A stretch of 64,000 bases of DNA from Chitinophagaceae bacterium (lineage in GTDB: Bacteria; Bacteroidota; Bacteroidia; Chitinophagales; Chitinophagaceae): positions 558,001 through 622,000 of the forward strand of contig CP065012.1 in NCBI GenBank assembly GCA_016699815.1, given 5' to 3'. Under the pieces are notes generated by a model. The model had not been told where the DNA came from, ran no database searches, and saw only the letters and a program-made list of their open reading frames with translations. Positions 28,379 to 36,876 of this stretch are shown one piece after another (positions within the stretch are counted from its first letter, which is position 1; each line of letters starts with the position of its first letter). The position numbers and the translations under genes were made by a program.

Positions 28379-29701
28379 CTAAGATTTATTATTAAGTTTA
28401 GATTTGGCAAAAATTACAAGTCCAATACCTGCTAATGCCATCCCAAGGGCAATCATTTCTGCCTGGGAAAGTTGCATCCCTAAAAAGTTGTAGAGTTTAT
28501 TAACCCGGATGGTTTCTATTAAAAATCTTTCTAATCCGTTAAGTATTAAATAAATACCAAACATTACCAATGGAGTGGAGATTTTTCTTCTTATTGCCCA
28601 CAAAAAGATAAAAATTAAGCCACATAAAATTGTTTCATATAATGGTGTAGGAAAAACCGGTTGTGGCAAAACCCTATTGTGCTCATCGGTATCACCAGGT
28701 ATTAAAATGCCATCTGCATTTACGTTTTTGGGATAGGTATAGGCAAATAACCATACCGGTAAAAAATCAACAGCCTTTACAGATTTATGGGGTACAGTTG
28801 CCAATGTAGCATAGGTTCGATCGGTAACATATATCATACGGTTACTGTCGTTTACTTTTCCCTGCAAAAAATACGTTTCATATTTTTTGAGTTGCTGCTC
28901 ATACTCGCCGGGGAAAGCAGTGGTTACCTTCCCATATTCGTTACTTATATAGGCGCTGTTAAATATTCCCCAGTCGCCATCGCCGGCAACCTGGCAACCA
29001 ATACGGCCAATGGCATAAGCCAGCATTAAAGCAGGCGCTGCAGCATCTAAAAGATGTTTTATTTTAATACCCTTTTTATATGCATACCAGCAAACGGCAA
29101 TTGCAGCTACAATTAAGCCTCCGTAAAAAGTAAGGCCCGATGCAGAAAAAATTTGGCCAACCGGGTCTGCAATTAAATCGTCCCAATGTTCAACGGCATC
29201 AAAAAGTTTTGCACCTAAAATACCAAACAACAATGCAATAATAACAATATCCCCTACCCTGTCGTGCGGCCAAATACGTATGGGGCGGTACTCCGGCGTT
29301 TTTAATTTTCTTTTATTTTTTTCGTACCATTTTGCAGCAGCTAAAATTGCAGCAACCAATAAACCACCCCAAAAACTGCCATCTTTTGAAAAAATATATT
29401 CCTGTGCACTTACTTCCGGCGCTTTGCTAAAAATAACGCCAATAAATTTATAGCCAAATAAAAACCCAATCAATCCATTGGAAATAAGTTCCATTAAAGA
29501 AGCGGGCTTACCTACTACTACGGTTTCTTCACGGGGAATGAGCAGGCCTTGTTTTTCTTTTCGCTTCAGCTCCAGCGCCAGCACCCATGCAGCGCCTACA
29601 AATGCCAGGGCAACCATGAGGCCAAATACATTCAGCACTTTAAGGCTGCTCCACTCTACTCCAAACCAGTCTTTAAAAAAATAATATAAATTGGGATACA
29701 T
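28379..29701 (-). CDS. lgt: Prolipoprotein diacylglyceryl transferase-like protein
   Basis: Integral-membrane protein of the Lgt family, which attaches diacylglycerol to the lipobox Cys of prolipoproteins. 440 residues, far longer than the 270-290 of E. coli Lgt; the extra length includes an N-terminal block and an insertion of about 90 residues after the signature. The signature reads GRIGCQVAGDGDWG where E. coli has GRLGNFINGE, so the essential Asn is replaced by Cys. ERFLIETIRVN near the end matches the C-terminal Arg-rich motif. The gene is probably monocistronic; a terminator precedes it. Because of the changes I take it as Lgt-like: it may be the organism's Lgt or a paralogue. Confidence 0.75.
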   Translation of the reverse strand: MYPNLYYFFKDWFGVEWSSLKVLNVFGLMVALAFVGAAWVLALELKRKEKQGLLIPREETVVVGKPASLMELISNGLIGFLFGYKFIGVIFSKAPEVSAQEYIFSKDGSFWGGLLVAAILAAAKWYEKNKRKLKTPEYRPIRIWPHDRVGDIVIIALLFGILGAKLFDAVEHWDDLIADPVGQIFSASGLTFYGGLIVAAIAVCWYAYKKGIKIKHLLDAAAPALMLAYAIGRIGCQVAGDGDWGIFNSAYISNEYGKVTTAFPGEYEQQLKKYETYFLQGKVNDSNRMIYVTDRTYATLATVPHKSVKAVDFLPVWLFAYTYPKNVNADGILIPGDTDEHNRVLPQPVFPTPLYETILCGLIFIFLWAIRRKISTPLVMFGIYLILNGLERFLIETIRVNKLYNFLGMQLSQAEMIALGMALAGIGLVIFAKSKLNNKS

Positions 29702-29781
29702 CCAAAAAATTTAATAGGTAAAAATAATTAATTCACGGCACATGGTAAAGGTTAATAAAATCATCGTTGAAAAAAAACAAT

Positions 29782-29815
29782 AAAAAAACCTGCAGGCTTG
29801 TTTACCAACAGGTTT
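29782..29815 (-). terminator. Intrinsic terminator after bacilliredoxin-DUF805
   Basis: Minus strand: AAACCTG (29815-29809), 16-nt loop, CAGGTTT (29792-29786), then U-run to 29782. It lies 24 nt after the DUF805 stop and separates that operon from the lgt-like gene. Confidence 0.7.
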
Positions 29816-29839
29816 AATTTTATCAGGCAACAAATTTGT

Positions 29840-30217
29840 TTACTGTAAATAATTGCCAATTTGATCTATTTCATCAATATTGCCAATGCCCTTGGGATTA
29901 GGGCCATATTGGTTTTTGCCAGGGAAGCCATCGGCAAACAACAACCAAAAACCATAAAAGGGAATAAGCTGAAACCAACCGCTGTTATCCCTGTCGTGGC
30001 AGCGCTTTGCGGCTTGAGCAAAGGCAAACCAGTAAGCAGGTATTAAACCAAGTAAAAATAATAATACAGATGTTTCACTGGGTTGCACATGGTCTTCCAA
30101 TAAAGGAAAATTTACAATGAACGATATTAAAATGATATAGGCGTAAATAATTAAAATGCTCAGCCCATACTCCAGCCTGCGTATCCTTCCGTTAAATGAA
30201 AAGGGGTTTTTAAACAT
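29840..30217 (-). CDS. DUF805 membrane protein
   Basis: 125-residue inner-membrane protein of the DUF805 family. The typical start NPFSFNGRIRRLEYG and the motif AKRCHDRDNSGWFQLIPFYGF are present, with three to four membrane segments between and after. The family has no defined function. It starts 17 nt after the bacilliredoxin gene ends and is probably cotranscribed with it. Confidence 0.88.
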   Translation of the reverse strand: MFKNPFSFNGRIRRLEYGLSILIIYAYIILISFIVNFPLLEDHVQPSETSVLLFLLGLIPAYWFAFAQAAKRCHDRDNSGWFQLIPFYGFWLLFADGFPGKNQYGPNPKGIGNIDEIDQIGNYLQ

Positions 30218-30234
30218 TCAAAAAAAAGTAAAAA

Positions 30235-30651
30235 TTAATTGCAGTAGGTTTCAAAAGCGCCCATCAAATTTTTGGCAATCATTTGCGCACTTTGCCCTTC
30301 AATCATGTGCCGCTCTACAAAATGCACCACTTTGCCATCTTTAAATAAAGCTATGGATGGTGAAGATGGCGGATAGGGTAATAAATGCTTTCTTACCTGG
30401 TTTACTGCTTCGGTATCAAAGCCGGCAAAAGTTGTGGTTATATGATTGGGTTTTACCGGGCTGTGCATTACGGCCAAAACAGCCCCCGGCCTTGCCGTAC
30501 CTGCGCTGCAGCCGCATACGGAGTTAATCATTACCAGAGTGGTTCCCTTTTGGGCCAAAGCCTTATCTACTTCTTCTGCGGTAAGCAATTCAGAAAATCC
30601 GTTTTCGGTTAATTCTTCCTTCATGGGAATTACAAGTTCCTGGGGATACAT
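30235..30651 (-). CDS. BrxA/BrxB-family bacilliredoxin
   Basis: 138-residue thioredoxin-like protein of the YphP/BrxA/BrxB family. The redox motif is NSVCGCSAGTARPG, a CGC active site followed by the conserved SAGTARPG. In Firmicutes these remove bacillithiol from protein thiols or isomerise disulfides; some Bacteroidota also make bacillithiol-like thiols, so a thiol-repair role is reasonable but not shown. It is divergent from hsp20; the intergenic region has two palindromes, which fits shared stress control. Confidence 0.92.
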   Translation of the reverse strand: MYPQELVIPMKEELTENGFSELLTAEEVDKALAQKGTTLVMINSVCGCSAGTARPGAVLAVMHSPVKPNHITTTFAGFDTEAVNQVRKHLLPYPPSSPSIALFKDGKVVHFVERHMIEGQSAQMIAKNLMGAFETYCN

Positions 30652-30680
30652 ATTGTAGTGTGTTTTAAAATTATAAAATG

Positions 30681-30688
30681 CAAAGTTA
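30681..30688 (-). promoter_or_regulatory. -7 promoter element of the bacilliredoxin gene
   Basis: Minus strand TAACTTTG, match to TAnnTTTG, 29 nt before the ATG at 30651. Confidence 0.4.
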
Positions 30689-30732
30689 CAAGCTCATAGC
30701 CAATTTACCATTGAATAATAGCCTGTGACCAG

Positions 30733-30785
30733 GCGACATTGTGTCGCATTAAATTAATTGTAAATGCCATATTGGCGCAATTAAT
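30733..30785. promoter_or_regulatory. Two palindromes between bacilliredoxin and hsp20
   Basis: Palindrome 1: GCGACA (30733-30738), TTG, TGTCGC (30742-30747). Palindrome 2: ATTAATTG (30753-30760) and CAATTAAT (30778-30785), with GCCA-TAT-TGGC (3066-76 of the same block, 30766-30776) nested inside. All lie in the divergent promoter region of two stress genes. They look like operator sites; no regulator can be named. Confidence 0.5.
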
Positions 30786-30845
30786 GAGTGGTTAATGAAT
30801 ATTTGGCCCAAAAAATAAACAGGAATATAATTTGAAGTGTAACCG

Positions 30846-31316
30846 ATGAATAAGATTATAAACTCAAAATTTAATACAGCCATGTTAGTAAGAAAAGACA
30901 ATTATTTTGAAAGATCAATTGATGGGTTTTTAAAAGAACTTTTTACAGAAACCCCAGCACAAAATTGCGGCACAAGAGAAAGCAACCTGCATTTTCCACC
31001 GGTAAACATTACCGAAAACGACAATGCTTATCTGCTCGATTTAAAAGCACCGGGTTTTGAAAAAGCTGATTTTACCGTAAACCTCGATGGCAATTTGCTT
31101 ACCATCAGCACCCAAAAAAAGGAAGAAATTAAAGACGAAAACCCAAAATTTGTTCGCAGGGAATTTAGCTTTACTTCTTTTAAACGCAGTTTTACCATTG
31201 ATGAAAAAATTGATGCTGAAAAAATTGATGCCAAATATGAAAATGGCATTTTAAAACTGGAATTACCCAAAAAAGCCGTTGCAAAACCCGATACCAGGCA
31301 AATTTCTATTCATTAA
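30846..31316 (+). CDS. Hsp20/alpha-crystallin small heat-shock protein
   Basis: 156-residue small heat-shock protein, an ATP-independent holdase. The alpha-crystallin domain covers about residues 50-145: PPVNITENDNAYLLDLKAPG, FTVNLDGNLLTISTQKK, FTIDEKIDAEKIDAKYENG and GILKLELPKK, followed by a short IxI-like tail (RQISI). The ATG at 30846 is used here; an alternative at 30882 would remove 12 poorly conserved residues. A terminator follows at 31384. Confidence 0.95.
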   Translation: MNKIINSKFNTAMLVRKDNYFERSIDGFLKELFTETPAQNCGTRESNLHFPPVNITENDNAYLLDLKAPGFEKADFTVNLDGNLLTISTQKKEEIKDENPKFVRREFSFTSFKRSFTIDEKIDAEKIDAKYENGILKLELPKKAVAKPDTRQISIH

Positions 31317-31383
31317 TAAATATTGTTGATTGAGATTTTAGATACATACAGTTAATTACCTTAAATAGTTTGATTAAGGTACT

Positions 31384-31414
31384 ACCCTACCATTCCTGGC
31401 AGGGTTTGTTTTTT
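31384..31414 (+). terminator. Intrinsic terminator after hsp20
   Basis: ACCCTACC (31384-31391), short loop, GGCAGGGT (31398-31405), one internal mismatch, followed by a T-rich run to 31414. Confidence 0.7.
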
Positions 31415-31439
31415 AAGTGTGCGCTTATCGTTAATTTTG
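31406..31439 (+). promoter_or_regulatory. Promoter of the 412-residue secreted protein
   Basis: -33 TTG at 31406-31408, 23-nt spacer, -7 TAATTTTG at 31432-31439, 21 nt before the ATG at 31461. The -33 lies in the T-run of the hsp20 terminator. Confidence 0.4.
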
Positions 31440-31460
31440 CGGCTTAACCCAATATGATAC

Positions 31461-32699
31461 ATGAGCAGACTGATTATTTTTTTAACCTTACTTACAGCCA
31501 CAAACTTTTGCACCGCACAAATAAAAGACAGTGTGCATATTAATAACGATAGTAGCCTGCGGATAAAAAACCTGGAACCCTACATTACCCTGCATGTAGA
31601 TTCGCTCTTGAATTACAATTTAGAAATCAACAGGGATACGGCGCATTATTACTGGTTTTTAAAAAACAGCCCGGTTGGACTTAAAATAGGGAAAAGAAAC
31701 GGCCTGCTTACTTTTAAAGCCGATAAATCTTATTTTCTTTCCGGAAAATTAAAATACGATTTTGAGTATAAAATTTTACTGAGTGTACAAAACCTCGATT
31801 TTCCCGAAGACCGTGTTGATACTTCATTTACCCTTTTGTTTTTTAATACCGAAATTATTTCTTCCCTATTAAAACCCACAGTTACCGACAAGTTTACTGC
31901 AGATGAGGGCGACACCATAAACTTTAAGATCCAATGCGACAACGGCAGCTTTCCCATTGAAGAAATTACCTTTGTGAGCAACTACGCCATTAAATCTTTA
32001 ACGCCGGTACAAAAATGCGATGATGAATTTACCTGGGTAATCCCGTTTGATTTTATTAAACCATCTGATAAAGACAAACAAAAAAAATTATACCTGAATT
32101 TTATTGGCGCAACCAAATCTAAAACCCGGGATACCGCCATTATTGAAATTATGGTGAGAGACAATATTAATTACCCGCAACAAATTGAAGAGTTTTTATC
32201 ACTGCAAGCAGAAACCGAAGATTATATCACCGACCTTAAAAGCAGTTTCAGGATAGTAGACAAAAGAATTAAAAAAACCAAGCAAACCCGAACCACCTTC
32301 GATTTAGCATCTGCCACTACAGCTTTGGGCGGCACGGTATTTTCTTCTATGCCCAACAGTGGCCAGCAAACCGCCGGAAAAATATTGCCCAGTGTAGGCG
32401 TAGCTTTGGTGCCGGTTAAAGAAGCTACTTCGCCCAACAGCAGCTACGAACAAAACTCGGCTACATCTATACGCAACAACATTAAAAGACTGGAGTACAT
32501 GCTCTCCGAAAACAAACTGGTAGGTGAACGTGACCCTAATATATTAATAAAAACCAACCGTATTAAAGACGAGCTAAAGCAAACAAGGATACAACTCATT
32601 GATATTCCCATGCCCGAAGCAACGCCCAACCAAAAAGAACTGGATGATTATTTTAACGACCCCAAAGTAAACAAGAAATATAAAATGAAGAAACACTAA
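31461..32699 (+). CDS. Hypothetical secreted protein
   Basis: Not recognised. 412 residues with a signal peptide (MSRLIIFLTLLTATNFCTAQ). Residues about 25-230 are rich in beta strands and resemble paired Ig- or cadherin-like sandwiches (FNTEIISSLLKPTVTDKF, NYPQQIEEFL). The C-terminal part is helical, Lys/Asn-rich and ends NKKYKMKKH. There is no T9SS sorting domain, so it probably stays in the periplasm. Downstream genes are on the other strand or have their own promoters. Confidence 0.65.
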   Translation: MSRLIIFLTLLTATNFCTAQIKDSVHINNDSSLRIKNLEPYITLHVDSLLNYNLEINRDTAHYYWFLKNSPVGLKIGKRNGLLTFKADKSYFLSGKLKYDFEYKILLSVQNLDFPEDRVDTSFTLLFFNTEIISSLLKPTVTDKFTADEGDTINFKIQCDNGSFPIEEITFVSNYAIKSLTPVQKCDDEFTWVIPFDFIKPSDKDKQKKLYLNFIGATKSKTRDTAIIEIMVRDNINYPQQIEEFLSLQAETEDYITDLKSSFRIVDKRIKKTKQTRTTFDLASATTALGGTVFSSMPNSGQQTAGKILPSVGVALVPVKEATSPNSSYEQNSATSIRNNIKRLEYMLSENKLVGERDPNILIKTNRIKDELKQTRIQLIDIPMPEATPNQKELDDYFNDPKVNKKYKMKKH

Positions 32700-32717
32700 A
32701 TTTTTTGTGCATTAAAA

Positions 32718-33011
32718 TTATGCTTCAGAAAAATGTTCAATAAATTTTCCCAGTTTTTTAAAATTTTCTTTGTTTAATGTAATAAAGTTGTTCCTGCCTT
32801 CTTTGCGGCAAACAATCAATTCACTTTCGGCCAGTAATTTTATATGGTGGCTGCATGTGGGTTGAGAGAGGCCGGTAAGTTCCACCACATCGCAACAGCG
32901 CATAAAGCCCCGTTCCCGTATTTGCAAAATGATATTCATACGGTAGGGATCGGCTACTGCTGCCATTGCCTTTTCGTAAAAACAGTTTTGGGAATTTTGT
33001 GCCGTTTCCAT
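32718..33011 (-). CDS. ArsR-family transcriptional regulator
   Basis: 97-residue winged-helix repressor of the ArsR/SmtB family: AVADPYRMNIILQI, RCCDVVELTGLSQPTCSHH (recognition helix near residues 46-60), LLAESELIVCRKEGRNNFITL (wing). Cysteines at the start of helix 3 (RCCDVV) sit where metal-sensing members have their CVC site, so metal or thiol sensing is possible. It is divergent from ogt; a 14-bp palindrome overlaps its promoter and may be its own operator. The regulon is unknown. Confidence 0.9.
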   Translation of the reverse strand: METAQNSQNCFYEKAMAAVADPYRMNIILQIRERGFMRCCDVVELTGLSQPTCSHHIKLLAESELIVCRKEGRNNFITLNKENFKKLGKFIEHFSEA

Positions 33012-33019
33012 TGATAAAA

Positions 33020-33038
33020 CAAAGATAAATGTATTTAT
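33020..33038 (-). promoter_or_regulatory. arsR promoter and operator-like palindrome
   Basis: Minus strand TATCTTTG at 33027-33020 is a -7 element 8 nt before the arsR ATG. ATAAAT (33025-33030), GT, ATTTAT (33033-33038) form a perfect 6-2-6 palindrome that overlaps it by 3 bp. Binding there would repress arsR and probably the divergent ogt. Confidence 0.5.
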
Positions 33039-33067
33039 TTACCTGGGCAGTTTTTGTATTTTTGTAT

Positions 33068-33559
33068 ATGACTCAATCTACTTATTTTAAAAGCCCTATT
33101 GGTTTGATACAACTTACTGCCGACAGGGATTTTATTACCGGGATTAATTTTACTGAGGAGCTTGAAACACCAAATATCCAGATCACGAGCCATAACCCAG
33201 TTTTCCAAAACTGCATTAACCAATTACAAAAATATTTTAGTGGCGAGTGTATATCCTTTCAATTAAAAATCAACCAACCCGGCACAGGATTTCAGCAACA
33301 AGTATGGGCACAGTTGTGCCATATTAAACCCGGCCAAACTATAAGTTACCTTGAACTAAGTAAAAGATTGGGCAATACAAAAGCCATAAGGGCTGCAGGA
33401 ACTGCAAACGGTAAAAATAATATTGCCATAGTAGTTCCCTGCCACAGGGTAATTGGCAGTAATGGCAAGCTGGTAGGCTATGCCGGCGGCTTATGGAGAA
33501 AAAAATGGCTGCTGAACCACGAAGCAAAATTTTGTAACGGGCAACAGGAATTATTTTAG
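33068..33559 (+). CDS. ogt: Methylated-DNA-protein-cysteine methyltransferase
   Basis: Suicide DNA-repair protein that moves the alkyl group of O6-alkylguanine onto its own Cys. Starting at the ATG at 33068 it has 163 residues. The active site IVVPCHRVIG gives C125; the helix-turn-helix region TISYLELSKRLGNTKAIRAA with the DNA-intercalating Arg, and VGYAGGLWRKKWLL, are canonical. An earlier ATG at 33029 would add 13 hydrophobic residues and overlap the arsR operator; the shorter start fits the family. Confidence 0.95.
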   Translation: MTQSTYFKSPIGLIQLTADRDFITGINFTEELETPNIQITSHNPVFQNCINQLQKYFSGECISFQLKINQPGTGFQQQVWAQLCHIKPGQTISYLELSKRLGNTKAIRAAGTANGKNNIAIVVPCHRVIGSNGKLVGYAGGLWRKKWLLNHEAKFCNGQQELF

Positions 33560-33599
33560 TACCCGTCAAATTCTCACCCTTTTGAAAGGTACATCTGCG

Positions 33600-33607
33600 T
33601 AACTTTG
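33600..33607 (+). promoter_or_regulatory. -7 promoter element of the ABC-F gene
   Basis: TAACTTTG, match to TAnnTTTG, 16 nt before the ATG at 33624. A TTG at 33582-33584 is 15 nt upstream, shorter than the usual spacing. Confidence 0.4.
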
Positions 33608-33623
33608 CAAAAATTTTTTTGAA

Positions 33624-35549
33624 ATGCTTTTAGGATTGCAGGATGTAACATTTGAGTTTGGCGCAAGAACTATTGTTGAGAATGCCACATGGCATATTCA
33701 ACCCAACGAAAGAATAGGGTTAATTGGTTATAACGGAACCGGTAAAAGTACTTTGCTGAAAGTACTTACCCATCAATTTTCACCATCAAAAGGTACAGTA
33801 GAAAAAGGCAGGGAAACCACCGTAGGCTTTCTTCACCAGGATTTATTGGGATTTGATACGGAAGATTCTATTTTAAATGTAGCACTTGGCGCATTTGAAA
33901 AAGTAAAAGAACTGGAGCATAAAATTGAAGTAATGGGAGAAGAACTCTCCAAAACCGGAGATGAAAAGTTGGCGCATGATTATGCCGATTTACTGCATCA
34001 AATGGAAGTGCTGGATGGCTACAGCATTCACCACCGCACCGAAGAAATTTTACAGGGCCTGGGATTTGCCAATGCCGATTTACAAAAACCCTATAAGAAT
34101 TTTAGTGGTGGATGGAGGATGCGTGTGCTATTGGCTAAAATGATTTTGCAAAGCCCCGATGTATTATTGCTGGATGAACCTACCAACCACCTGGATTTAC
34201 CCAGTATTGAATGGCTGGAAAAATATTTAATGCATTATCCGGGTGCTGTAGTGGTAGTGAGCCACGACAGGTTTTTCCTGGATAGGATGGTAACTAAAAT
34301 TGTAGAATTGTATCAACTGCAATTACATTTTTATACCGGTAATTATAGCTTTTATGAAACCGAAAAAGCCATGCGAATTGACCTTCAAAAAAAAGCTTTT
34401 GATAACCAGCAGGACTATATACGGCAGCAGGAACGCTTTGTTGAAAGATTTAAAGCCAAGGCCAGCAAAGCAGCGCAGGCACAAAGCATCATGAAACGGC
34501 TCGATAAATTAGATCGCATTGAAGATGTAAGTTTAGAAAGGCCAAACATGAAAATAAATTTCTCAGTTGAAAAACAACCGGGAAAAATTATTTGCTCCTT
34601 AAAAAAAATCAGCAAGCATTTTAAAGAAGTAAATATTGTAGAAAATGCCTCGGCAGAAATTGACCGGGGCGATAAAATAGCGTTAATAGGCGCAAATGGC
34701 AAGGGCAAAAGTACCTTGCTGCGTATTATTTCCGGCGCCGAACCCTTTAACGGTGAAAGGGAATGGGGACATAATGTTGTAGAAAGCTTTTATGCCCAGC
34801 ACCAGCTGGAGGCATTGCATTTAGAGAACAACCTTCTGGAAGAAATGCAAACCACACGTAGCGGAAAAACCGAACTGGAACTGAGGAGCCTGCTTGGCGC
34901 ATTTTTATTTAGCGGCGATAATGTAGATAAAAAAATTAAGGTACTTAGCGGGGGCGAAAGAGCAAGGGTAGCGCTGGCAAAAACCATTACCAGCAAAGCC
35001 AATTTTTTAATGCTGGATGAGCCTACCAACCACCTGGACATACACTCTGTAGATTTATTGGTTGAAGCCTTAAATAAATATGAGGGCAGCCTGATACTGG
35101 TAAGCCACGACAGGTATTTTATAAGCCGGCTTGCCAATAAAATTTGGGAAATAGATGACCATAAAATAATTGAATTTAAAGGCAGCTATGCCGAATGGGA
35201 AGACTGGAAACAAAGAAGAGAAGCCGAACAAAAAAATAAAAAAAAGGAAATTGAAACCCCAAAAGAAGTAAAAAAACAACCCGAAAATAATCCGCCAAAC
35301 CAGGATCAAAAAAAAGAAGTACAGCAATTAAAATCCAAATTTAAAAAACTGGAAGAGAAAATAGCAAAACAACAACAAGAAACCAACCGCCTGGAACAAG
35401 CCCTAAGCAACCCCGAAATTTATGCAGAAACACAAAAATTTACTGCCGCCGAAAACCTTTATAAAAATGCCCAAAAAGAATTGGAAAAATTAAATGGGGA
35501 ATACGAAGGAATTTTTGAACAAATAATGAAAATTGAAGAGGGGCAATAA
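33624..35549 (+). CDS. ABC-F family ATPase (Uup-like)
   Basis: 641-residue soluble protein with two ABC ATPase domains and no membrane segment, as in ABC-F factors that act on the ribosome. Domain 1: Walker A GYNGTGKST, signature FSGGWRMRV, Walker B LLLDEPTNHLD. Domain 2: GANGKGKST, LSGGERARV, LMLDEPTNHLD. Between them is the linker with KASKAAQAQSIMKRLDKLDR (P-site tRNA interaction motif region). The C-terminal 100 residues are a Lys/Glu-rich coiled coil, as in Uup. It probably relieves ribosome stalls; resistance by ribosome protection is possible in the family but not indicated. Confidence 0.93.
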   Translation: MLLGLQDVTFEFGARTIVENATWHIQPNERIGLIGYNGTGKSTLLKVLTHQFSPSKGTVEKGRETTVGFLHQDLLGFDTEDSILNVALGAFEKVKELEHKIEVMGEELSKTGDEKLAHDYADLLHQMEVLDGYSIHHRTEEILQGLGFANADLQKPYKNFSGGWRMRVLLAKMILQSPDVLLLDEPTNHLDLPSIEWLEKYLMHYPGAVVVVSHDRFFLDRMVTKIVELYQLQLHFYTGNYSFYETEKAMRIDLQKKAFDNQQDYIRQQERFVERFKAKASKAAQAQSIMKRLDKLDRIEDVSLERPNMKINFSVEKQPGKIICSLKKISKHFKEVNIVENASAEIDRGDKIALIGANGKGKSTLLRIISGAEPFNGEREWGHNVVESFYAQHQLEALHLENNLLEEMQTTRSGKTELELRSLLGAFLFSGDNVDKKIKVLSGGERARVALAKTITSKANFLMLDEPTNHLDIHSVDLLVEALNKYEGSLILVSHDRYFISRLANKIWEIDDHKIIEFKGSYAEWEDWKQRREAEQKNKKKEIETPKEVKKQPENNPPNQDQKKEVQQLKSKFKKLEEKIAKQQQETNRLEQALSNPEIYAETQKFTAAENLYKNAQKELEKLNGEYEGIFEQIMKIEEGQ

Positions 35550-35618
35550 CCAGGAACTTTATTTTCCTCAAAACATGTTTAGCGTATATTCAATAGCTTT
35601 ACTGCCTAATACTGCTAT

Positions 35619-36866
35619 ATGTGCTATAAAAAATTTATTTTACCAGGGTGCTTTTTTATAAGTTTAATAGCCTGTAATAACGGCAATACTAACCTTAAAA
35701 ATAATATAGATACTACGGCAAAGCAAACGGATAAAAGGCTTCCGCCAGTAGAAACACAAAAGCCCAACAGCAGCTATAAGCCTGCATTTGCTGGGCAAAC
35801 AAGGATAAATGCGGTAAAAACAACTACTGCAATAAACGTAGAAAAAATAGCATCAAAGCTGGGTGAGCCCTGGGCTATAATTCCTTTTACAGGCAACAGG
35901 CTGCTGGTAACAGACAAAACGGGCTTTATGCAAATAGTAAGCGAAGAAGGAACCGTATTGAAAAAAATTACCGGTTTTCCACAAGTAGATAACAGGGCGC
36001 AGGGCGGAATGCTGGATGTGGCATTGGATCCATCTTTTGCCCAAAACAAAACCATTTACTGGGCATTTTCCGAACAACAAAAAAAAGCTGGCAACCTTAC
36101 CGCTATTGCCAAAGGCACAATAAATGAAACCGAAGATAAAATTGAAAATGTATTGGTAATCTTCAGGGTTTTACCTGCATTAAACAGCACTTTGCATTAT
36201 GGATCCAGACTGGTTTTTGACAAAGAAGGATATTTATATTTCAGCGCCGGGGAACGCTCTGTTTTAGAGGGAAGAAAACAGGCTCAGAACCTAAAATCGG
36301 GATTGGGTAAAATTTTTAAAATAACTACAGAAGGAAAACCAGCACCAGGCAACCCATTTATCAATAATGCACATGCACAACCCGGAATATTTTCTTATGG
36401 CCATCGCAATCCGCAAAGCCTGGAGTTTAACAAAACCGGAGATTTATGGGAAGCAGAATTTGGCCCAAGGGGCGGTGATGAATTAAACTTAATAAAACCC
36501 GGGAAAGATTATGGCTGGCCCACTATTACTTATGGTATTGAATATTACGGCGCAACTATTGGTGCTGCAATTACGCAAAAAGAAGGAATGGAACAACCGG
36601 TATATTATTGGGATCCCGTAATATCACCAAGCGGAATGGCTTTTTATAATGGCCATGAAATACCTGAATGGGAAAATAATTTATTTATTGGCGGCCTTAG
36701 CAGCCAGCTTATTACCCGGCTCATATTTAAAGAAAATAAAGTAGTGGGTGAAGAACGGTTGTTTACTAATTTAAACGAAAGGTTCCGGGATATTGCTTAC
36801 CACAATGGGATGCTTTATACCGTAACCGATAATGGGAACATGTACAGAGTAAAGAAAAAATCTTAA
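35619..36866 (+). CDS. PQQ-dependent sugar dehydrogenase lipoprotein
   Basis: 415 residues. Lipoprotein signal (CFFISLIACNNG, Cys near residue 20) then a linker to about 65 and a six-bladed propeller of the soluble aldose/glucose sugar dehydrogenase (YliI/Asd) family: GEPWAIIPFTGNRLLVTDK, QGGMLDVALDPSF, HYGSRLVFDKEGYLYFSAGE, FSYGHRNPQSL (catalytic His region), WEAEFGPRGGDELNLIKPG, YYWDPVISPSG. It oxidises aldoses in the periplasm if PQQ is available; no PQQ synthesis genes are in view. It ends 10 nt before the carbonic anhydrase gene and may be cotranscribed. Confidence 0.9.
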   Translation: MCYKKFILPGCFFISLIACNNGNTNLKNNIDTTAKQTDKRLPPVETQKPNSSYKPAFAGQTRINAVKTTTAINVEKIASKLGEPWAIIPFTGNRLLVTDKTGFMQIVSEEGTVLKKITGFPQVDNRAQGGMLDVALDPSFAQNKTIYWAFSEQQKKAGNLTAIAKGTINETEDKIENVLVIFRVLPALNSTLHYGSRLVFDKEGYLYFSAGERSVLEGRKQAQNLKSGLGKIFKITTEGKPAPGNPFINNAHAQPGIFSYGHRNPQSLEFNKTGDLWEAEFGPRGGDELNLIKPGKDYGWPTITYGIEYYGATIGAAITQKEGMEQPVYYWDPVISPSGMAFYNGHEIPEWENNLFIGGLSSQLITRLIFKENKVVGEERLFTNLNERFRDIAYHNGMLYTVTDNGNMYRVKKKS

Positions 36867-36876
36867 ATAATAACTC

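Noticed and set aside
33057..33064. TATTTTTG as promoter of ogt
   Set aside because: It ends 4 nt before the chosen ATG without a -33 element and may only reflect the T-rich sequence; not listed as a feature.
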